Source of the DNA: Acidobacteriota bacterium
GTDB taxonomy: Bacteria; Acidobacteriota; Thermoanaerobaculia; Thermoanaerobaculales; Sulfomarinibacteraceae
Length of the DNA: 10,495 nucleotides
Direction of reading: 5' to 3'
NCBI GenBank assembly: GCA_030637805.1
Contig: DAOWFV010000037.1
Coordinates: 1 to 10,495, forward strand
Position numbers and translations under genes: made by a program. This document shows positions 6,881 through 10,495 of this stretch, piece by piece (position 1 is the stretch's first letter; every line of letters begins with the position of its first letter). The notes under the pieces are model-generated. The model searched no databases. It worked only from the letters and a program-made list of their open reading frames with translations, and had not been told where the DNA came from.

Positions 6881-6964
6881 CTACTCGTCCTCTCGAAACA
6901 GGTTCGCGCCACGAGCGAACCCGTTGTAGAAGTGGGAGAGGCCGCCCTCGACAAACACTCTCAC
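6881..6964 (-). CDS. Possible 27-codon small ORF or gene remnant
   Basis: A GTG-initiated frame on the minus strand encodes a short peptide that includes VFVEGGLSHFYNGFARG and ANLFREDE and ends in TAG. The composition is protein-like (aromatics, Gly, charged C-terminus) and codons favour G/C at the third position as in the real genes nearby. The in-frame sequence upstream of the GTG is not protein-like. There is no clear ribosome binding site, and I do not recognise the peptide. It could be a small protein, a leader peptide for the amidohydrolase operon, the tail of a lost gene, or chance. Confidence 0.25.
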   Translation of the reverse strand: MRVFVEGGLSHFYNGFARGANLFREDE

Positions 6965-6980
6965 CCGACGTGGCACAGCT

Positions 6981-7003
6981 CGGTTCTTTCTTCTAAAGAA
7001 CCG
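6981..7003. repeat. Perfect 9-bp inverted repeat (hairpin 1)
   Basis: CGGTTCTTT (6981-6989), loop CTTCT, AAAGAACCG (6995-7003). All nine pairs are Watson-Crick. The AT-rich core stands out in this GC-rich DNA. Candidate operator for a dimeric regulator or an RNA hairpin. Confidence 0.75.
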
Positions 7004-7008
7004 TACCA

Positions 7009-7034
7009 CAAATCGCCGGGTGGCCGGCGATTTG
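7009..7034. repeat. Perfect 11-bp inverted repeat (hairpin 2)
   Basis: CAAATCGCCGG (7009-7019), loop GTGG, CCGGCGATTTG (7024-7034). Two further pairs form outside one mismatch. It starts 5 bp after hairpin 1. Very stable as RNA. No run of T follows in either direction, so it is not a standard intrinsic terminator. Confidence 0.75.
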
Positions 7035-7133
7035 CGGCCAGCAGGAGACATCCGGTGAGCAGACACCCGGTAGAAACGCAGGCGAGAGCCCTCGAACGGT
7101 GCTAGACTTTTCTCAGGCAAAGGGAAGGCAAAC

Positions 7134-8588
7134 ATGAAATCGACGTCAGGCCGCGTCCGCAGGCCGGCGCCACTGGTGCTCGCGGCAGCCGTCCTTTCGG
7201 TGGGCGTCTGCGGTCTTCTGCCCGAAGCTCACGCCCAAAGACCACCGACGCCAAACGTGCGTGAGCTACGCCTCGATCGAGCCCTGGAGATTCTGCGGGA
7301 GCACGGGCTTCAGGGCGCCGTCCAGAACCCTCGCGATGAAGCGCCGCTGGTTGTCATCCGGCAATACCCGGCGTCGGGCGTCGAGATACCTCGGGATCGG
7401 GTAGTTCAACTGTGGGTCGCACCGGCACCGGTGGCGAGGGTGCCTTCCATCACCACCCTCTCGGTCGAACAGGCTCATGCCGCCCTCCTGGAAAGGAAGC
7501 TGGAGGGTGAACCGATGGGCCGGGAACCCTCGTCGGTGGCCATCGGGCACGTGAGCCGCCAGGATCCGCCGGCCGGATCGCCGGTTCCCGAAGACCGGGT
7601 GGTGCGCTTCTGGGTGTCCGCGGGGATGCCGGTTCGTCCGCCGGAGCGACCTTCGATTCGCCCGCCGCTCAGACCCTCCGTCCCCCCGTCCGCGGGGGTG
7701 GTACCGGACGTCCGCGAGCGCCCGTTCGACTGGGCGCTCGAACGCCTGGCGGAGCTCGATCTCGAGGGCTTCGAGGCGGGCCGCGAGCACTCTGCTCTCC
7801 CCGCGGGCCTGGTTGTCCGCCAGGATCCCGAGCCCGGTACGCCGCTCAGGCGAATGAGGCCGGTGGTGCGCCTCTGGCTGTCGCTGGGGCCTCGCACCGT
7901 ACCCGATGTTCGCAGAGGCCCCCTTGACCGGGCCCTCGCAGCTCTCGAGGCGGCGGGATTTCCAGGGGAAGTCGCGGGCGAGGCGGCGTCGAATCTCCCC
8001 CGGGGGTTCGTCGTCGACCAGAGTCCCGAGGGCGGCACCCGGGTTGAAGACCCCGAACTGGTAGTCCGGCTGTGGCTTTCGACCGGTCCCCCTCCCGAGC
8101 GACCCGAGCCGCCTCCGGAGCTCACGATTCCCGACGTGCGCAAGATGCCCCTGCGTCGGGCGGTCGAGATCCTGCGCGATGCCGGCTTCGGCGGGGAGGT
8201 CGTTCGCCGGCAGACCTCGCAGCTGCCTCTCGATTTCGTCGTCGAACAGGATCCGCCCGGCGGGGCCCGCGTGGAGGAGACGGATCTCGTGGTGCGCCTC
8301 GTCGTCTCTGACGGTCGGCCCGACCCTGCTGGTTTGTCTCCCTGGGTCATGGGCGGAATCGGCCTTCTTGTCGGGCTCGGCCTGGGAACCCTGTGGCGCC
8401 TTCGCCGCCGACCCAGAGGAAAAAGCGCCGGCGATGCGGCGGTGGAGGTGGTCCCCCGATCCGACCTCGGTGCGCAGATGATCGAGACGACGGAACCGTT
8501 GGATATGAATCTCGAGATTGAGCTGCGAGCCGAACCCGACCCGGGCGAGCCCGAGGTCGAGTCCGGCGGGCCTCTCCTCTCCGGTTAG
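7134..8588 (+). CDS. Secreted/membrane-anchored protein with five PASTA domains
   Basis: A 484-aa protein with an ATG start after AGGGAAGG. A signal peptide is evident: basic MKSTSGRVRR, hydrophobic stretch 13-29, and likely cleavage after AHA (residue 34). Five PASTA-like units follow, roughly 38-97, 101-163, 188-251, 254-317 and 331-393. Each opens with a VPDVR-like strand and a short helix (DRALEILREHGL) and closes with a QDPxxGxxV...VVRLWLS pair of strands. Proline-rich linkers separate units 2/3 and 4/5. A transmembrane helix (about 403-421) is followed by an Arg-rich stop (RLRRRPRGK) and a 60-residue acidic tail, so the protein is PASTA-outside with a cytoplasmic C-terminus. PASTA units in PknB kinases and penicillin-binding proteins sense peptidoglycan, but this protein has no kinase or transpeptidase domain. 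The order is also reversed compared with PknB, where the kinase precedes the helix. Probably an envelope sensor or adaptor, co-transcribed with the next gene. Confidence 0.85.
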   Translation: MKSTSGRVRRPAPLVLAAAVLSVGVCGLLPEAHAQRPPTPNVRELRLDRALEILREHGLQGAVQNPRDEAPLVVIRQYPASGVEIPRDRVVQLWVAPAPVARVPSITTLSVEQAHAALLERKLEGEPMGREPSSVAIGHVSRQDPPAGSPVPEDRVVRFWVSAGMPVRPPERPSIRPPLRPSVPPSAGVVPDVRERPFDWALERLAELDLEGFEAGREHSALPAGLVVRQDPEPGTPLRRMRPVVRLWLSLGPRTVPDVRRGPLDRALAALEAAGFPGEVAGEAASNLPRGFVVDQSPEGGTRVEDPELVVRLWLSTGPPPERPEPPPELTIPDVRKMPLRRAVEILRDAGFGGEVVRRQTSQLPLDFVVEQDPPGGARVEETDLVVRLVVSDGRPDPAGLSPWVMGGIGLLVGLGLGTLWRLRRRPRGKSAGDAAVEVVPRSDLGAQMIETTEPLDMNLEIELRAEPDPGEPEVESGGPLLSG

Positions 8589-8597
8589 GAGACGACG

Positions 8598-9167
8598 ATG
8601 AAAGAGCTGACCCTGAAGGATGTTCTCGGTTGGAAAGAGACGGACATCTCGGACCGACAGCGCCGCGAGTTGGAGGGCACGGCGGGCGTTCGGGCAATCA
8701 GGCAGGCCGTCGAGGAAAAGGGCATCCCGGGGCTCTGGGAAACCACTCGGGACGAGATCTCGCGCAACGTCGAGGCCCTGTTAAACGTCTCACTGCTCGA
8801 CGTCCTCCGGAGGGCGTGGAACAAGACCAAGGAGCTCGCCCGCTACCGGGACCGCGAGAAATACCCGCCCGACAAGACCTATATCGTGCCGCTGGCCGAG
8901 CACACGATCCGCTCCCGTCACACGCCTCATCTGGAGATCCGCATCAACGAACAGCCCGCCGGCCGAATCGACTTCGAGATCCGGCTGGAGGTGGCCCTCA
9001 AGGGCCTACACCTCCACATTCAAGACGGCCGCATCCGGAAGATCGACACCGGCGAGTGCCGGGGCAAGGGGAAGCTCCTGTGCGAGGGCTTCCTCCTCGC
9101 CCAGCGGGAATGGAAGAAGCTGGAGATCCCGGGAAGCATCGACCTGGGCGAAGGAATCGAGATCTAA
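8598..9167 (+). CDS. Conserved-looking protein of unknown function, coupled to the PASTA protein
   Basis: A 189-aa protein starting nine bases after the PASTA stop codon, with GGAG in that gap serving as the ribosome binding site, so the two are almost surely one transcript. No signal peptide or membrane helix, hence cytoplasmic or membrane-associated. Residues 1-85 look helical and highly charged, with an amphipathic stretch around 55-72 (NVEALLNVSLLDVLRRAW). Residues 93-187 look beta-rich (YIVPLAEHTI, HLEIRINEQPAGRIDFEIRLEVAL, LHLHIQDGRIRKIDTG), suggesting a compact beta-sandwich or barrel. Two cysteines (154, 162) sit in the loop GECRGKGKLLCEG and could pair or bind metal. I do not recognise a family. 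Position suggests it works with the cytoplasmic tail of the PASTA protein, which is inference only. Confidence 0.7.
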   Translation: MKELTLKDVLGWKETDISDRQRRELEGTAGVRAIRQAVEEKGIPGLWETTRDEISRNVEALLNVSLLDVLRRAWNKTKELARYRDREKYPPDKTYIVPLAEHTIRSRHTPHLEIRINEQPAGRIDFEIRLEVALKGLHLHIQDGRIRKIDTGECRGKGKLLCEGFLLAQREWKKLEIPGSIDLGEGIEI

Positions 9168-9236
9168 TCTCCATGGTCCGTTCCATCGTCTTTCAGGACT
9201 TGCCTCACCCGGAACCATGAGAACGCCTGGGGCTCG

Positions 9237-9256
9237 GCGCCGCACGGCGGCGTTTT
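9237..9256 (+). terminator. Possible weak intrinsic terminator
   Basis: CGCCG (9238-9242), loop CACGG, CGGCG (9248-9252) is followed at once by TTTT (9253-9256). The stem is short and the U-run only four long. It lies in the 114-bp gap between the PASTA/unknown pair and the phosphoesterase gene, where a transcript end would make sense. Confidence 0.35.
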
Positions 9257-9281
9257 GGAGCCACGCCGAAGGAGGGGCCGC

Positions 9282-10319
9282 ATGGGAAGCGAGAGGATCT
9301 GGAAGGGGTTGCGCGAGGCGCTGGACCGGGCGGATCACATCGACTGGCAGCTCGAGCAGACCCGGGTGATCATATTCTCCGACCTACACCGTGGTCAGGA
9401 GGACCACGCCGACGACTTCCGGCAGTGCAAGGCGACCTACCACCGCGCGCTCGGCTACTACCTGGAGGCCGGCTACACGCTGGTGGTGCTGGGCGACTCG
9501 GAGGAGCTGTGGGAGGGCTGGCCGAAGAAGGTGGTGCGCACTTACCAGGACTCGCTGAAGCTCGAGTCCCTCTTCCGTAAGAGCGATGGGGACCGCTACA
9601 TCAAGGTGTGGGGAAACCACGACGATCAGTGGCAGTTCCCGGGAAGGGTGTCTGCGCATCTGGCCCCCATCTTCGGCAACCTCGAGGTACCGGAAAGCGT
9701 CCTGGTACGGCTTCTGGTGGGGGACGAGGAGCTCGGACAGATCTTCCTCGTGCACGGCCACCAGGGCACGGCGGGCAGCGATAGATTTGGGAAGTACAGC
9801 CGGTTCTTCGTCCGCTGGGGATGGCGGCCGATCCAGCGGCTGTTCAAGATCAAGCTGACCACACCGGCAGTCGATTTCGCGCTCCGTGGGGACCACGACC
9901 ACGCGATGTACGAGTGGGCGGCGGCCACACCGGGTCTGGTGCTGATCGTCGGCCACACCCACCGTCCGGTCTTCGTTTCCCAACCTCACGTGGCTGTCCT
10001 GGAGCGGAAGTACCGCGAGCTCGCGGACCGCCCGGCGGAGTCTCTGACCCCCGAGGAGCTCGAGCAGAAGAGCCTCGCGCGGGCGGAGCTCGAGTGGGCG
10101 CTGGCCCGGCAGGGCGGCCACCGCATCGATCTCAACCGCCACCGGCCCTGCTACTTCAACGCCGGCTGCTGCTCCTTCTCGGACGGCGACATCACCGGCA
10201 TCGAGATTGCGGGCGGCGAGATCCGGCTCGTTCGGTGGTCCACCGACCATCACGACCCCGGGAAACGTTTCCTCGACAGGCAAGACCTGCAAAACGTCTT
10301 CGCCAGGCTGAAGGCCTGA
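9282..10319 (+). CDS. Calcineurin-like metallophosphoesterase
   Basis: A 345-aa protein. I chose the ATG at 9282 because AGGAGGGG precedes it by a few bases; the frame is open slightly further upstream but overlaps the terminator-like hairpin. All five blocks of the fold are present: SDLHRG (33-38), GDSEELWEGW (71-80), GNHDD (111-115), HGHQG (158-162) and GHTHRP (224-229), which together bind a two-metal centre. GDxxExW resembles LpxH-type UDP-2,3-diacylglucosamine hydrolases, but LpxH is usually about 240 residues. This protein has extra helical sequence after GHTHRP (about 236-279, charged, with SLTPEELEQKSLARAE), so another phosphoester substrate is quite possible. YFNAGCCSFSDGDITGIEI (291-309) is the closing strand region. 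No signal peptide, so cytoplasmic. The dipeptidase-like gene follows after 10 bp, probably in the same operon. Confidence 0.87.
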   Translation: MGSERIWKGLREALDRADHIDWQLEQTRVIIFSDLHRGQEDHADDFRQCKATYHRALGYYLEAGYTLVVLGDSEELWEGWPKKVVRTYQDSLKLESLFRKSDGDRYIKVWGNHDDQWQFPGRVSAHLAPIFGNLEVPESVLVRLLVGDEELGQIFLVHGHQGTAGSDRFGKYSRFFVRWGWRPIQRLFKIKLTTPAVDFALRGDHDHAMYEWAAATPGLVLIVGHTHRPVFVSQPHVAVLERKYRELADRPAESLTPEELEQKSLARAELEWALARQGGHRIDLNRHRPCYFNAGCCSFSDGDITGIEIAGGEIRLVRWSTDHHDPGKRFLDRQDLQNVFARLKA

Positions 10320-10329
10320 GGAGGCCGGC

Positions 10330-10495
10330 ATGGAGCTCTCCGAAAGGGCCCGCCGGCTGCACGCGGAAGCCCTGGTCATCGACGCCCACGTCCACCCGTC
10401 GCTGAAAACCTACCTCTTTCACAAGAAGCTGGGCAAGACCCACCGCAGCGGCGGCGCCTTCAACCCGTTCACCATGAGGGTCGATCTCCCCAGGA
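10330..10495 (+). CDS. M19-family (membrane dipeptidase-like) protein, 3' truncated by window end
   Basis: Fifty-five codons are visible, starting at an ATG with GAGGAGG upstream, 10 bp after the phosphoesterase stop. LHAEALVIDAHVHP (residues 11-24) matches the N-terminal metal-binding strand of renal-dipeptidase/M19 enzymes (LHxxALVIDGHxD), with His20 and His22 as candidate zinc ligands. FTMRVDLPR (47-55) fits the conserved approach to the LxxGGV segment that should follow. M19 enzymes hydrolyse dipeptides, including ones with D-residues. The TYLFHKKLGKTHRSGGAFNP stretch between these segments is an insertion-like loop. A different amidohydrolase-fold enzyme remains possible because the core is missing. 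Confidence 0.7.
   Translation, partial: MELSERARRLHAEALVIDAHVHPSLKTYLFHKKLGKTHRSGGAFNPFTMRVDLPR

Larger units (their letters stand above)
6745..7133. other. Divergent intergenic region, 389 bp
   Basis: Separates the minus-strand amidohydrolase operon from the plus-strand PASTA operon and must carry both promoters. It holds two adjacent perfect hairpins (6981-7003 and 7009-7034), a possible 27-codon minus-strand ORF (6881-6964), a weak -10-like TAGACT (7103-7108) without a good -35, and AGGGAAGG as the ribosome binding site for the PASTA gene. Open frames of 64-93 codons across it overlap each other on both strands and have no plausible protein character or ribosome binding sites. Confidence 0.7.

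Noticed and set aside
6824..7105. 93-codon plus-strand frame in the divergent intergenic region
   Set aside because: Runs through both hairpins, lacks a ribosome binding site and its product has no protein-like pattern.
7475..8350. 291-codon minus-strand frame antisense to the PASTA gene
   Set aside because: Ser/Arg/Thr-rich low-complexity product typical of a shadow; PASTA repeats on the plus strand are unambiguous.
9384..10379. 331-codon minus-strand frame antisense to the metallophosphoesterase
   Set aside because: The phosphoesterase has all five catalytic motifs; the antisense frame has no recognisable motif or start signal.

Overview
The window is uniformly GC-rich, with strong GC bias at third codon positions, AGGAGG-type ribosome binding sites and short operonic gaps. 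It is clearly bacterial chromosome. The gene mix is an M56/BlaR1-type sensor with a repetitive ectodomain, PASTA-only membrane protein, tricorn-like cytoplasmic S41 peptidase, ATZ/TRZ-like amidohydrolase, M19 dipeptidase and small palindromic intergenic repeats. Together this suggests an environmental Gram-negative-like lineage, perhaps Acidobacteriota (Thermoanaerobaculia-like) or a relative. That placement is inferred from style and content, since no marker gene is present. No rRNA, tRNA, CRISPR array, transposase or phage gene was seen.

Left part (1-3271, + strand): the 3' end of an M56 (BlaR1/MecR1-like) membrane metallopeptidase whose extracytoplasmic part is built from 14-residue, His/Met/Glu-rich repeats. 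An intergenic stretch with three copies of a REP-like palindrome follows. Next come a membrane-anchored thioredoxin-fold protein with no cysteine at all, then a helix-hairpin-helix plus uracil-DNA-glycosylase-like protein, also without cysteine.

Middle (3276-6744, - strand): a two-gene operon, read right to left, of an amidohydrolase followed 25 bp later by a 625-aa S41-family peptidase. It converges on the glycosylase gene with only 4 bp between stop codons. A 389-bp divergent intergenic region (6745-7133) holds two adjacent perfect hairpins and a possible 27-codon ORF.

Right part (7134-10495, + strand): a secreted or membrane-anchored protein with five PASTA domains, a tightly coupled unrecognised protein, a calcineurin-type metallophosphoesterase, and the start of an M19 membrane-dipeptidase-like gene 10 bp after it. 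PASTA domains bind peptidoglycan fragments in known families, and M19 enzymes cleave dipeptides. A shared envelope or peptide-turnover theme is therefore possible but only inferred.

Most of the window is ordinary housekeeping and accessory content. The best candidates for something undescribed are the repeat ectodomain of the M56 protein, the variable-loop palindrome family, the PASTA/unknown gene pair and the two cysteine-less versions of normally cysteine-bearing folds.
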